Shown piece after piece: positions 1 through 8,133 of a stretch of 52,329 nt of DNA; the first letter of the stretch is position 1, and the number at the start of each line of letters is the position of its first letter. The translations under genes and the position numbers were made by a program. The notes beneath the pieces are model-generated. The model searched no databases. It worked only from the letters and a program-made list of their open reading frames with translations, and was not told the origin of the DNA. The stretch is from Hyphomicrobiales bacterium (lineage in GTDB: Bacteria; Pseudomonadota; Alphaproteobacteria; Rhizobiales; NORP267): contig JAJFGZ010000072.1 of the NCBI GenBank assembly GCA_021775855.1, positions 1 through 52,329 on the forward strand, read 5' to 3'.

Positions 1-60
1 CAGATCAGCAACCGCTCGACGGAGCTGCTCATTCTCTTGTCTCAGCTCATCCTGCCTCCA
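1..60 (-). pseudogene. IS3-family OrfA fragment (window edge)
   Basis: Read on the minus strand, about 20 codons give a Gln/Glu/Arg-rich stretch ending in LRRAVADL. This matches the leucine-zipper tail of IS3-family OrfA proteins, which usually continues TLDK-ILKE. In frame it is preceded by a stop (around position 67), so only this tail is visible, and it continues past position 1. It abuts the broken IS6 transposase, so two elements have been nested or recombined here. The call rests on a short match to a remembered family consensus. Confidence 0.4.
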
Positions 61-74
61 AAATCATGAAACCT

Positions 75-508
75 GGACAAGCATCGCTCCCTCAAAGCAG
101 CGCCGTAAGATGGTAATTTGTCCGTCACGATTGCAGCGGGAACGTAGCTTTAGGTTTTCAACAATTTACGCAATAGCTTGATTGCCGCCTTTTGTTCCGC
201 TGCGATTGCACCAGGATATCCAGTACTTCTCCTTCACCATCGACAGCACGCCAGAGATATTTTCGCTTGCCGTTGATCGACACAAACACTTCATCCAAAT
301 GCCATCTACACTCCGGACGAGGGCGCTTTCGCCTCAATTCGCGAGCATAGGCGGTGCCAAACTTCAGGGCCCAGCGCCGAACTGTCTCAAATGAGACCTC
401 AATACCGCGTTGAGCTAACAAATCTTCGACATCCCGATAGCTAAGCGGGAACCGGAAATACAGCCAGACTGAATGATGGAAGGGAAACCGGTGTCGAGCG
501 AAGAAGTT
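75..508 (-). pseudogene. IS6-family transposase, frameshifted and truncated
   Basis: The minus strand encodes recognisable IS6 transposase: LYFRFPLSYRDVE, ETVRRWALKFG, then the first DDE Asp in the motif HLDEVFVSINGKRKYLWRAVD. The frame breaks near 190 after the segment QRNK; the next frame continues with AAIKLLRKLLK, then an in-frame stop, then the second Asp in VTDKLPSYGAAL. The third catalytic residue (Glu, normally in a RAEN motif) is missing because similarity ends near 75. I see no ATG at the 5' end, where similarity fades near 508. This copy is dead: one frameshift, one stop and loss of the C-terminal third. Confidence 0.82.
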
Positions 509-551
509 TTTTGCGCACCAAGATGTTGCTAATCTGCCGAATACCAGTCAC

Positions 552-572
552 GAAGTTACCGTGACAGTGCCC
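552..572 (-). repeat. Probable IS6-type terminal inverted repeat
   Basis: On the minus strand the sequence begins GGCACTGTCACGG, close to the GGCACTGT ends common in IS6/IS26 elements, and it lies at the 5' side of the transposase remnant. The element end at about 572 falls directly against the stop codon of the neighbouring gntR gene (573-575). The other end is not visible, so no target duplication can be tested. Confidence 0.45.
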
Positions 573-1232
573 CTAATCTTCCAAATGGCGAATCTGGAGT
601 TCGAAACCCTCTTGAATATGTTGCGTTACAGCTTCAAGAGATGCTGTTTTGTCCCCGGATTCAATCACGTCGACCAATGCCATATGGCTGCCTAGCGATT
701 TGGCCAGATCAACTTCAGCGATTGATCCGAACAAGTGGATGGCCATTGCCTTGCCCCACGTTACATTCAGCATTTCCAGCAGGAAACGGTTGCCTGTCAA
801 CTCGATAAACCGCCGGTGGATATTGTGATTTGCCTTGAAATAGTTTTGCACTGTTTTGATCTGGATGTCTTCCTCGCGTAAAATTGTTTCGCGCAGATCG
901 GCGATTTCATCGGGGTTTTTTCTCGTTGCCAAAATACGTGCTGCTTGCCCCTCTATGGCTGCGCGCGCTTGATAGAGTTCACGAATTTCTTCTTTGTTCA
1001 TTTGATAAAGCCGAAACCCGCCACTAATTGATGCGCTTAGCACACCTTCATGTTCCAACCGCATCAAAGCTTCGCGCACTGGGGTACGGCTGATTTGCAA
1101 TTCAGTCGCAAGTTTTTCCTGAACAAGCCGATCGTTCACGCTGATCTCGCGATTAGCAATTGCGTTGACCAACTGCTCGTAAACTTTGTCAGCTAAACGC
1201 CGGCGTTCCGGTTTGATGCTCTTTAACGCCAT
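573..1232 (-). CDS. GntR-family transcriptional regulator (FCD type)
   Basis: 219 residues. An N-terminal winged helix-turn-helix (about residues 10-78, with LQISRTPVREALMRLEHEGV as the recognition region) is followed by a helical FCD ligand-binding domain (about 85-215). FCD GntR proteins are usually repressors relieved by a metabolite. It is transcribed away from the amidotransferase gene at 1368, and the 136-bp gap contains two copies of a GTATAC-centred palindrome. That palindrome recurs before the ligase/BMC operon and the ABC transporter, making this protein the likely regulator of the whole island (inference). ATG start. The stop codon touches the IS6 end, so the last residues may have been altered by the insertion, although the length is normal. 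Confidence 0.92.
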   Translation of the reverse strand: MALKSIKPERRRLADKVYEQLVNAIANREISVNDRLVQEKLATELQISRTPVREALMRLEHEGVLSASISGGFRLYQMNKEEIRELYQARAAIEGQAARILATRKNPDEIADLRETILREEDIQIKTVQNYFKANHNIHRRFIELTGNRFLLEMLNVTWGKAMAIHLFGSIAEVDLAKSLGSHMALVDVIESGDKTASLEAVTQHIQEGFELQIRHLED

Positions 1233-1267
1233 TTGATCGCCAATTTTTGTAAGGACTCAAGTATTGT

Positions 1268-1283
1268 ATATTGTATACGGAAT
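1268..1283. promoter_or_regulatory. GntR operator-like palindrome, copy 1
   Basis: ATATTGTATACGGAAT is an imperfect copy of the palindrome found complete at 12968. It lies 36 bp upstream of the gntR start, well placed for autoregulation. Part of the left arm matches weakly. Confidence 0.55.
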
Positions 1284-1331
1284 CCAAAAACCATCAAAGG
1301 CTAAAGTGATAAACAGCTTGATTAATTATGT

Positions 1332-1347
1332 ATACTGTATACGGTAT
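1332..1347. promoter_or_regulatory. GntR operator-like palindrome, copy 2
   Basis: ATACTGTATACGGTAT differs from the perfect 16-bp palindrome at 12968 by one base. GTATAC blocks continue to both sides, so two overlapping registers may exist. It ends 20 bp before the start of the amidotransferase gene, next to the ribosome-binding site (AGGAGA), where bound protein would block transcription. Confidence 0.7.
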
Positions 1348-1367
1348 ACGGTACAGGAGAGGCTTTA

Positions 1368-2312
1368 ATGTGTGGGATTGCCGGACGAATTTTGAATTCA
1401 CCAGGAAATGTCGGGCGTGATCTGGTGGCGCTGATGGAGGCGCAGGAGCATCGCGGGGCCGATAGTACTGGATTTGCAATTTATACGATACCCCGGGATA
1501 CTGGGTATGTATTGCGGGGGATGGGGTTTGATAAAACCAACCTTGACGCAGATATGGCTGACTTTACTCGGGTACTGCGAGACACTGGGTCCGATTTTTT
1601 GACAGAACCGCAGATTCTTCAGGATACCAGCGCATATTATTGCTTTCGCATCGAAATTTCGGACCCGAAAGACCTCTCGGCCTGGATTGCAGATGCCGAT
1701 ACACTGTCCAACCGGATCGAAATCCAGTCCTGCGGGCGTTCGCTAGAGATCATCAAGGACGTTGGCGGCGCATCACAGGTGGCGGATAAACATGGAGTGC
1801 GCGATCTGATCGGCACCCATGGCCTGGGGCATGCACGGCTAGCGACCGAAAGCTCGGTATTACCAAATGCCAGCCACCCATTCTGGGCACGCCCGTTCAG
1901 CGATGTCGCGATTGTGCACAACGGCCAGATAACCGATTATTTTACATGGCGTAACCGGCTGGAACGTCAGGGCTACCAATTTCTGACCAGCAACGACAGC
2001 GAGCTGATTGCGATCTGGGTATCTGATCAGATGAAAAACGGGCTGACGATGGATCAGGCGTTGCGTAAATCCATCACCTCAATTGACGGGGTATTCACAT
2101 ATATGATTGCTGTTCCCGAGGGCATTGGGTTTGCCAAGGATCGATTTGCAATGAAGCCGATCGTGGCGATTGAACAGAATGGCGAGTTAGCGGCGGCAAC
2201 TGAAGAACAAGCTGTACGCAGGGTATTCGCCGATGAATGCGACGTGATCAATTATGACGGGCCAAGTCTCACCGGGATTTGGACTGTTGGCAATTCGGAG
2301 CTGGCTGCGTGA
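1368..2312 (+). CDS. Class-II glutamine amidotransferase, GlxB/MgsA-like
   Basis: 314 residues. Begins MCGIAG, so Cys2 becomes the N-terminal nucleophile of an Ntn-type amidotransferase. Further motifs are HRGADSTG (28-35), GHARLATES (154-162), HNGQITDY (184-191) and NDSEL (209-213), all expected for glutaminase domains of the glutamate synthase type. It stands alone instead of being fused to a synthase, as in the three-subunit N-methylglutamate synthase (MgsABC) and rhizobial GlxBCD sets. It would hydrolyse glutamine or bind a glutamate-derived substrate and pass ammonia or amine to the synthase subunit. The downstream gene overlaps it by 4 bp (GTGA), so the three genes form one operon. The exact substrate is not readable from sequence. 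Confidence 0.88.
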   Translation: MCGIAGRILNSPGNVGRDLVALMEAQEHRGADSTGFAIYTIPRDTGYVLRGMGFDKTNLDADMADFTRVLRDTGSDFLTEPQILQDTSAYYCFRIEISDPKDLSAWIADADTLSNRIEIQSCGRSLEIIKDVGGASQVADKHGVRDLIGTHGLGHARLATESSVLPNASHPFWARPFSDVAIVHNGQITDYFTWRNRLERQGYQFLTSNDSELIAIWVSDQMKNGLTMDQALRKSITSIDGVFTYMIAVPEGIGFAKDRFAMKPIVAIEQNGELAAATEEQAVRRVFADECDVINYDGPSLTGIWTVGNSELAA

Positions 2313-3001
2313 GCGAGGTTGTTATCGAGGTTGGCCAACGTCCAATCCGCGAAGTAAACGAAGAAATACAAGAAGCCTGCAAGGTCGGTCGTAAAATTCG
2401 GATCGTGAATTCCTTATCCCGGCATAATCTTGGAGTTGGCCTGCCGCCAGGCGCAGAACTGCATTTTGAAGGCAGCACTGGCTATTATTGTGGTGCCTTA
2501 AATACCGGTGCGACCTTGACCATTGAACGCAACGCCGGTTGGGCCGTCGGCGAGGGAATGTCTGATGGTATGATCACCATCGGCGGATATGCAGGTATGT
2601 CGGCAGGCGCGGCGATGATGGGCGGTACGATCCACGTCAAAGGTGACACCGGCCCGCGCTGCGGGGTAGCGATGAAAGGTGGTAATATCATTGTCGAAGG
2701 CAAGATCGGTTATCAGTCCGGTTTCATGGCCCATTCCGGTAAAATTATTGCTCTGGGTGGTGCTGGCGACAGCTGTGCTGATGCTTTGTGGCAAGGCGAG
2801 GTCTGGGTCACCGGTGATGTGGACAGCGTCGGAGTTGACGTAAAAATCGTGGAGCCGACGTCAGAAGAAGTGGCTGAAGTCGATGCTCTATTGGATCCGC
2901 TGGGGCTGAAAGATACATCCAGAGACTGGCGGAAAATGATCTCAGGGCAACGGCTTTGGTATTTTGAAAGTAGGGATGCGAATGCATGGTTGATGATCTG
3001 A
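2309..3001 (+). CDS. GXGXG-domain protein, GlxC/MgsB-like
   Basis: 230 residues from a GTG that overlaps the previous stop. An upstream in-frame codon exists, but the 4-bp overlap and the conserved beginning favour this start. The body is a right-handed beta-helix of the GXGXG type, seen as repeated Gly-rich turns (for example ERNAGWAVGEGMSDG and YAGMSAGAAMMGG), equivalent to the C-terminal domain of the glutamate synthase large subunit. In MgsB/GlxC this domain is a separate structural subunit joining amidotransferase and synthase. No catalytic residues are expected. Encoded between its two presumed partners. Confidence 0.86.
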   Translation: MSEVVIEVGQRPIREVNEEIQEACKVGRKIRIVNSLSRHNLGVGLPPGAELHFEGSTGYYCGALNTGATLTIERNAGWAVGEGMSDGMITIGGYAGMSAGAAMMGGTIHVKGDTGPRCGVAMKGGNIIVEGKIGYQSGFMAHSGKIIALGGAGDSCADALWQGEVWVTGDVDSVGVDVKIVEPTSEEVAEVDALLDPLGLKDTSRDWRKMISGQRLWYFESRDANAWLMI

Positions 3002-4407
3002 ACACACCCTATGAATATCCGTTCGAGGTGGCCAGTGAAGAGGAAATCAGATTCAGTGATGGCGCCATCGAAGGTCGACCGGCTGGTGTACCATCGTCGT
3101 ATGCAAAGGGCGGTTCGGCTCGCTGGGACCCTGATTCAATTGCTGAAGTTCACGCGCTGGCGCGGCTTGGACGGTATCAAGTGCGCGGATACAATTCATT
3201 CAACAAGCAATTGCCGACCTTCGACGACCTGACATTTGTGCCCGCCACGATGACGCGCCTGCCGCTTGAAGGGTACCGCGAGAGTTGCGAGACCACCACC
3301 ATTCTGGGTGGCGGTCGCGGTTTGGTTGAAAAACCAATCGAGTTAAAAATTCCGATTTACATCGCTTCGATGTCGTTTGGCGCGCTTTCCGCCAACGCCA
3401 AGGCATCATTAGGCTACGGGGCTTCCAAAGTCGGCACGATGACTTGTACCGGTGAAGGTGGAATGTTGGAGGAGGAACGCGCCGCTTCGAAGACCTTGGT
3501 CTATCAGATGTCGCCGGCGCGTTACGGCATCGATCTTGATCATCTGCGCCGCGCTGACGGGATTGAAATTGTTGTTGGGCAGGGGGCCAAGCCAGGTACC
3601 GGCGGGTTGTTGCTCGGCATGAAGGTCAGCAAACGGATTTCCGAGATGCGTACATTACCGTTGGGTGTCGATCAACGCTCCACCATTCGCCATCCAGATT
3701 TTCTTGGGGCAGATGATCTGGCTGTAAAAATCGAGGAATTACGCCTCGCTACGAATTATCAAGTGCCGATTTTTATCAAGATGGGTGCAACCCGACCCCG
3801 GTTTGACGTGGCTATCGCGGCCAAGGCGGGCGCCGATGTTGTGGTTGTTGATGGTGCCGAAGGCGGCACCGGGGCGTCGCCCGAAATGTTGTTGAACCAT
3901 ACAGGCATTCCGACGATGAGCGCCATTCGTGCCGCCCGCGAGGCGCTGGATGATTGCGGTATGAGCGATAAGGTTAGTTTAGTTGCCGCCGGCGGCATTC
4001 GCACCGGTGTTGACGCTGCCAAATGCCTGTCACTTGGAGCGGATGCTGTAATGATTGGCAACGGCGCGATGATTGCCATGGGCTGCAATTCACCGCGTTA
4101 CGAAGAGGATTACACCGCGCTCGGAACAGCGCCCGGGGCCTGCCACCATTGCCATACCGGACTTTGCCCTGTCGGGATAGCAACGCAGGATCCGGAACTT
4201 GAAAAACGGATGAACCCCCACGCAGGCGCCGAACGTGTGGCGAGGTATCTGACGGCGATGACAATGGAAATCACAGCACTGGCCAAAGCCTGTGGTAAAT
4301 CTTCGGTTCACAACCTGGAAGTCGAAGATCTGCGCGCCCTGTCGTTCCAGGCGTCTGCATTTACTGGGGTCAAAATGGCAGGGATCGATCGGACCTTTGA
4401 GTGGTAG
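2986..4407 (+). CDS. Glutamate-synthase-like FMN/Fe-S subunit, GlxD/MgsC-like
   Basis: 473 residues. This is the FMN-binding synthase domain of the GltB family: IASMSFGALS, GEGGMLEEE, VVGQGAKPGTGG, DGAEGGTGASP and AAGGIRTGVDAAKCLSLGAD are present. Cysteines at about 386, 389 and 394 (CHHCHTGLC) fit the Fe-S cluster site. In glutamate synthases this domain aminates 2-oxoglutarate; in N-methylglutamate synthase the homologous enzyme transfers methylamine to the glutamate skeleton and releases ammonia. The ATG start overlaps the previous gene by 16 bp. Given the neighbouring oxidase, ligase and microcompartment, I infer formation of an N-alkyl-glutamate from an amine. A plain ammonia-assimilating role is less likely because no GltD-like subunit is present. 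Confidence 0.88.
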   Translation: MVDDLNTPYEYPFEVASEEEIRFSDGAIEGRPAGVPSSYAKGGSARWDPDSIAEVHALARLGRYQVRGYNSFNKQLPTFDDLTFVPATMTRLPLEGYRESCETTTILGGGRGLVEKPIELKIPIYIASMSFGALSANAKASLGYGASKVGTMTCTGEGGMLEEERAASKTLVYQMSPARYGIDLDHLRRADGIEIVVGQGAKPGTGGLLLGMKVSKRISEMRTLPLGVDQRSTIRHPDFLGADDLAVKIEELRLATNYQVPIFIKMGATRPRFDVAIAAKAGADVVVVDGAEGGTGASPEMLLNHTGIPTMSAIRAAREALDDCGMSDKVSLVAAGGIRTGVDAAKCLSLGADAVMIGNGAMIAMGCNSPRYEEDYTALGTAPGACHHCHTGLCPVGIATQDPELEKRMNPHAGAERVARYLTAMTMEITALAKACGKSSVHNLEVEDLRALSFQASAFTGVKMAGIDRTFEW

Positions 4408-4529
4408 CCCAAAGCTCAACGCAAATGAAATTAGTCCAGTGTTGGAATTCAAACCCATTGATTTGAATCAATGTGCCGAGGCAATTTTGGGATATGCTGT
4501 AGAAAGGTTCAACTGGCTGAGAGCCTTCA

Positions 4530-4892
4530 ATGTTTCAATTTTCAAAGCTTGTGCAGCGGTTTTTACAACAACAACGCGACGATTCCGAGTTACGGCGAAT
4601 GGACTCACTACAAGAAAATGATCTCGCTCTAAATAAATCGGAAGTCGCAAGTCTCGTTCATGCACGCCAAGGTGTCCGTGACCAGCTCGTGGAAATGGCC
4701 CGCCGGTTCGGTGTCTCCGAGGCAGACATCGACAAGGATCGATGGCGTGCGCTGGAAATTGTACATGCTTGCAACAATTGTGCGCAGTCCAAATCCTGCT
4801 ATCAGTTTTTGCTGGGCGGGAAAAATATCGGTTTTAAGCAGAATTCTTGTCCCAACGCCGCACAATATGCGGACTTGTCGGGAAGAAATTAA
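4530..4892 (+). CDS. DUF6455 family protein
   Basis: 120 residues. The C-terminal half carries a cysteine pattern, HACNNC then SKSC and NSCPNA, that is characteristic of DUF6455, a small alphaproteobacterial family of unknown function. The four cysteines suggest a metal site. It follows the synthase genes by 122 bp on the same strand, so it may be co-transcribed with them or have its own promoter. Codon use looks normal. No function is proposed. Confidence 0.72.
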   Translation: MFQFSKLVQRFLQQQRDDSELRRMDSLQENDLALNKSEVASLVHARQGVRDQLVEMARRFGVSEADIDKDRWRALEIVHACNNCAQSKSCYQFLLGGKNIGFKQNSCPNAAQYADLSGRN

Positions 4893-4983
4893 TTCTCAAC
4901 TTAAGTCTTCGGCAGCTCACGCCTGTATCAATCACAACGATACCGGCCTTTGTTAAAGTGGTTGGTATTCCGAAAGCGCGTCC

Positions 4984-6123
4984 CTATCGTCCGCTCGGAC
5001 TTTCCTTGGGGCTGAGTTTCTTTCTCCCCGCGATCTTGAAACGATCTGCGGTACCGAATTTTCGAGTGGCGACTCCAGCGGCAAATTCACCATATACCGG
5101 CGCGTGTTTGAATAGATGGCCCGAACAGCCCCCGGCCAAAAGCACGGTTTTATGTTCAGGATGCCAATCCAGAATGAAATGTGTGTCCGGCGTGAGGATG
5201 ATTTGGTTGAATTTCGAATCCACGACTTTCTCGCCGACCAATTCCGGAAAGCGTCGCCGAATATAACTGCGCGTCCGGCTCAGGCATTCCTTGCGGATAA
5301 GACGTTCGTCATTGTCGAGATCGATCCTGTCTGGGATCACCACTGCGGCCTTTACACCGGACCCTTCGCTCGACGGCAAGCCGAAAGATCCCTGACCGTG
5401 GTCGATCCAGCAGGGCATGTTTGTCAAGTCAAACTGCTCGCTGCCGTCGGGTGTCGATGTGTAAATCACATTCACGCCGATCACGGTCGTCATTGGCTTA
5501 ATCGTATGTGGGAACATGTCCGACATCCAAGCCCCCGTAGCGACAATGATGACATCGGCCTGCAGCGGTTTACCGTCCAGCATGAGCCGTTCACTTCTAT
5601 CAGTCACAACATGGCCCCGTTTGACAATTCCACCGAATTTCTTGAACAGATCAATCCCGGTCAGAACGCAACGGTGAGCCATCAACATTCCCGCTTCGGG
5701 TTCGTAAAGCGCATAAGAAATATCGGGTACCGAAAATTGTGGAAACCGGGCGCTGATCTCCGCCTGCGAGAATTTATAATAGGGCACGCCAACCCTGTCG
5801 AACGTTCCAGCGGTCGCATCTTCCCAATCGCAATGATCCTCGGTCGCTAGGATCAGCGCGCCGCATTCGTACATCAGGCGCTGGCCGCTTTCGGCTTGAA
5901 GTTCCAGCCAGCGCGAGCGGCTTTCGCGCGCCCATTTTGTATAAAATTCATCGCGTCCGGAAATTGCGCGGATCATGCGGTTATAGTCCGTGGACGCAGC
6001 CCGTGAATGCCCCGGCTCCCAGCGATCTATCAGGGTCACTTGTTCACCGCCGCGCTGAAGCTCTAACGCTGTCATGACCCCAGCGATCCCGCCTCCGACA
6101 ACAATAATATTGCTGCGCGCCAT
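4984..6123 (-). CDS. FAD-dependent oxidase of the monomeric sarcosine oxidase / DAO family
   Basis: 379 residues starting at ATG 6123, which has AAGGGA upstream; an upstream alternative adds six residues. The N-terminal dinucleotide fold is VVGGGIAG (about 8-15). The C-terminal part has DTHFILDWHPEHKTVLLAGGCSGHLFKHAP, arranged as in monomeric sarcosine oxidase (motif given with its key residues). Aligned to that enzyme from memory, the Lys that activates oxygen is kept (GVKAA), but the Cys that covalently binds flavin is replaced by Asn, so FAD is probably non-covalent. Family members oxidise secondary amines to imines that hydrolyse to amine plus aldehyde. Divergent from the ligase/BMC operon across a shared operator; likely releases an aldehyde from an N-alkyl amino acid (inference). 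Confidence 0.85.
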   Translation of the reverse strand: MARSNIIVVGGGIAGVMTALELQRGGEQVTLIDRWEPGHSRAASTDYNRMIRAISGRDEFYTKWARESRSRWLELQAESGQRLMYECGALILATEDHCDWEDATAGTFDRVGVPYYKFSQAEISARFPQFSVPDISYALYEPEAGMLMAHRCVLTGIDLFKKFGGIVKRGHVVTDRSERLMLDGKPLQADVIIVATGAWMSDMFPHTIKPMTTVIGVNVIYTSTPDGSEQFDLTNMPCWIDHGQGSFGLPSSEGSGVKAAVVIPDRIDLDNDERLIRKECLSRTRSYIRRRFPELVGEKVVDSKFNQIILTPDTHFILDWHPEHKTVLLAGGCSGHLFKHAPVYGEFAAGVATRKFGTADRFKIAGRKKLSPKESPSGR

Positions 6124-6156
6124 ACAAAATTCCCTTGCCAAAATCTGTTTCTATGA

Positions 6157-6172
6157 ATACTGTATACAGAAT
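6157..6172. promoter_or_regulatory. GntR operator-like palindrome, copy 3
   Basis: ATACTGTATACAGAAT matches the perfect palindrome at 12968 in 15 of 16 bases. It lies in the 98-bp gap between the divergent oxidase (start 6123) and ligase (start 6222) genes and can serve both promoters. A further partial element (ATACAGGTAT) follows directly. Confidence 0.75.
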
Positions 6173-6221
6173 ACAGGTATATAACAAGGGCCGGTAGAGT
6201 TGATCGAAGGGGGAGGATATT

Positions 6222-7517
6222 TTGGGAAAAGACGATTTTTCACTGCCGAACGGCATCCACACCGTCATTTTGGGCCTGGGCGATTTGAACGGAATTATGC
6301 GCGGCAAACGTATTCCGGCCAGCCATTGGGACACCATCTGTCGTGAAGGCAATGCCCTGTCGATTGCATTGTTCGCCATTGATATGACGTGCGATGTCTG
6401 GGATACGCCGTATGTCAATTTTGGCAACGGCTATCCCGATATGCACATGTTCCCGTTGACCAAACCTGTGGAGCTCCCTTGGGAACCCGGTGTTGCAATT
6501 TCCATCGCAAGGGCTGAGGGCACGGACCACAAGCCCGTCCCAATTGACCCCCGTCTGGTTCTGAAGCGGCAGGTAGAGCGCGCCGCGGAAATGGGTTACG
6601 AGATTAAAGTCGGGGCGGAGTTGGAGTTTTATCTTCTGGATCTCGAAACCGGCAAACCCAGGGATTCCGGTATCCAGGTATATGGTCTGGAGCGCGCGGC
6701 GGAGCTGGAACATGTACTTGGGCCGATCCGTACGCAGATCAACGATTGCGGCATTCCGATTGAACAATCCAATCCCGAATACGCGGCCGGCCAGGTCGAA
6801 GTGAACATCCGCTATAGCGAAGCTTTGCTCGCTGCTGATCGGGTTGTTGTCTTCCGCTCGTTGGTCAAGCAATTGGCCTTTGCCCATGGCTACAAGGCCA
6901 CCTTCATGGCCAAGCCGTTTTTCGAAGAATCCGGCAGCGGGTTTCACACCCATTATTCTATCTGGAAAGACGGAAAAAATATTTTTGCCGACAAGGGTAA
7001 GTTGAATGATAGAGGGCGGCATTTTCTTGGTGGCCTGCAAAAACGTATGGCAGAGACGGCGGTTTGCGGGAGTGCCACGGTGAACGGCTATCGCCGCCGG
7101 CAGCCCTATACATTCTGTCCGATCAATACCGCTTGGGGGATCGACAACCGGACGCTTGGTTTGCGGGTGATTCAGGGCTCTGACAGTGCGGTGCGGGTTG
7201 AAAGACGCGACGCGGGAGCCGATTGCAACCCGTATTTCCTGCTTGGTTCCGATATTGCCGCTGGCCTCGATGGGATCGAGGGAAATATTGAACCTTCCGA
7301 AATGACAACGGGTGATGCTTACGCATCCGAAGACGCAGAACCCATCCCGACCGATCTGCGCGATGCGATCGAATTGGCCCGCAAATCAACCTGGCTGAAA
7401 GACGTGCTAGGGGCCGACACATATGAGCTGATGTTGCAGCAATGCGAGCGGGAGCTGGACTTCTTTTCGCAGCAAGTCACTCCGATGGAAACAGAACGCT
7501 ATCAGGATAATTTCTAA
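6222..7517 (+). CDS. Glutamine-synthetase-like gamma-glutamyl amide ligase
   Basis: 431 residues from TTG, with a strong GGGGGAGG ribosome-binding site 6 bp upstream. Catalytic-domain motifs of the GS superfamily are present: GAELEF (131-136), GQVEVNI (190-196), SGSGFHTHYS (about 237-246, with the ATP-site His), and RVERRDAGADCNPYF (325-339). Length and motif wording are closer to PuuA/GmaS-type gamma-glutamyl-amine ligases than to the ~470-residue GlnA I; the GlnA adenylylation Tyr segment is not obvious. Such enzymes join glutamate to an amine using ATP. First gene of the BMC operon, with a TAATG overlap to the shell gene. Amine specificity is unknown. Confidence 0.85.
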   Translation: MGKDDFSLPNGIHTVILGLGDLNGIMRGKRIPASHWDTICREGNALSIALFAIDMTCDVWDTPYVNFGNGYPDMHMFPLTKPVELPWEPGVAISIARAEGTDHKPVPIDPRLVLKRQVERAAEMGYEIKVGAELEFYLLDLETGKPRDSGIQVYGLERAAELEHVLGPIRTQINDCGIPIEQSNPEYAAGQVEVNIRYSEALLAADRVVVFRSLVKQLAFAHGYKATFMAKPFFEESGSGFHTHYSIWKDGKNIFADKGKLNDRGRHFLGGLQKRMAETAVCGSATVNGYRRRQPYTFCPINTAWGIDNRTLGLRVIQGSDSAVRVERRDAGADCNPYFLLGSDIAAGLDGIEGNIEPSEMTTGDAYASEDAEPIPTDLRDAIELARKSTWLKDVLGADTYELMLQQCERELDFFSQQVTPMETERYQDNF

Positions 7518-7792
7518 TGAAGCTTGGATTGATCACCGGCACCGTAACCGCAACCGTCAAAGAACCGCAACTGACGGGATTGAAACTGTTGCTGACCGAT
7601 GTGATTGACGCAAATGGCAAGGTTTTGGAGCCGGCGATCGTTGCCGTTGATACCTGCGGCGCAGGTATAGGCGACCGGGTTCTAATCGTATCGGGTTCTG
7701 CGGCGCGGATGCCGTCGGCGGTCGCCGGTGTGCCGATAGACAACAGTATCATCGCGGTGGTTGACGATGTCGTCAACACCGAAACATCCTAA
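7517..7792 (+). CDS. BMC-P shell vertex protein (EutN/CcmL family)
   Basis: 91 residues with the single beta-barrel domain of pentameric microcompartment vertex proteins. It starts with a [12 protein letters not shown] strand, typical of EutN/CcmL, and contains the family's conserved [22 protein letters not shown] segment (GxGxGxxVL region). Pentamers close the vertices of the icosahedral shell. The start overlaps the ligase stop by one base and its own stop lies in the ribosome-binding site of the BMC-H gene, so expression is coupled. It is the only BMC-P in the window. Confidence 0.93.
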   Translation: MKLGLITGTVTATVKEPQLTGLKLLLTDVIDANGKVLEPAIVAVDTCGAGIGDRVLIVSGSAARMPSAVAGVPIDNSIIAVVDDVVNTETS

Positions 7793-7808
7793 AGGAGGAT
7801 ATATAAAG

Positions 7809-8114
7809 ATGGCTAAACCAGCAACGGGCCAAACGGCCCTTGGAATGATCGAAACCCGCGGATACGTGGCCTCGATCGAAGCAGCAGACGCAATGGTCAA
7901 AGCCGCAAGTGTTACAATCATTGGGCAGGCCAAGGCCGGCGGCGGGTTAATCACCACCATGGTACGCGGCGAAGTTGGCGCGGTAAAAGCCGCCACAGAT
8001 GCTGGCGGCGTTTCCGCCAATAAAGTGGGTGAAGTTGTTTCCATACATGTCATCGCCCGCCCCCATGATGAATTGGACGCCATTATTGCTTCCTTTGGCG
8101 GTTCTTCGGACTAG
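7809..8114 (+). CDS. BMC-H shell hexamer protein
   Basis: 101 residues from ATG 7809, chosen because AAAGGAGG lies 10 bp upstream and the protein then begins [18 protein letters not shown], the usual BMC-H beginning. It has one Pfam BMC-type domain: [28 protein letters not shown], the pore-region motif [18 protein letters not shown], and AATDAGG. Hexamers tile the shell facets and their pores pass small polar metabolites. Pore glycines are typical, so no unusual pore is evident. It is the only hexamer gene here, indicating a very simple shell. Confidence 0.95.
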   Translation: MAKPATGQTALGMIETRGYVASIEAADAMVKAASVTIIGQAKAGGGLITTMVRGEVGAVKAATDAGGVSANKVGEVVSIHVIARPHDELDAIIASFGGSSD

Positions 8115-8133
8115 TTACTGAAAGGGCTGAGTC

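Noticed and set aside
1368-7517. Complete methylotrophic N-methylglutamate pathway
   Set aside because: Synthase-like and ligase-like genes are present, but MgdABCD-type dehydrogenase subunits are not seen, so methylamine use cannot be claimed.
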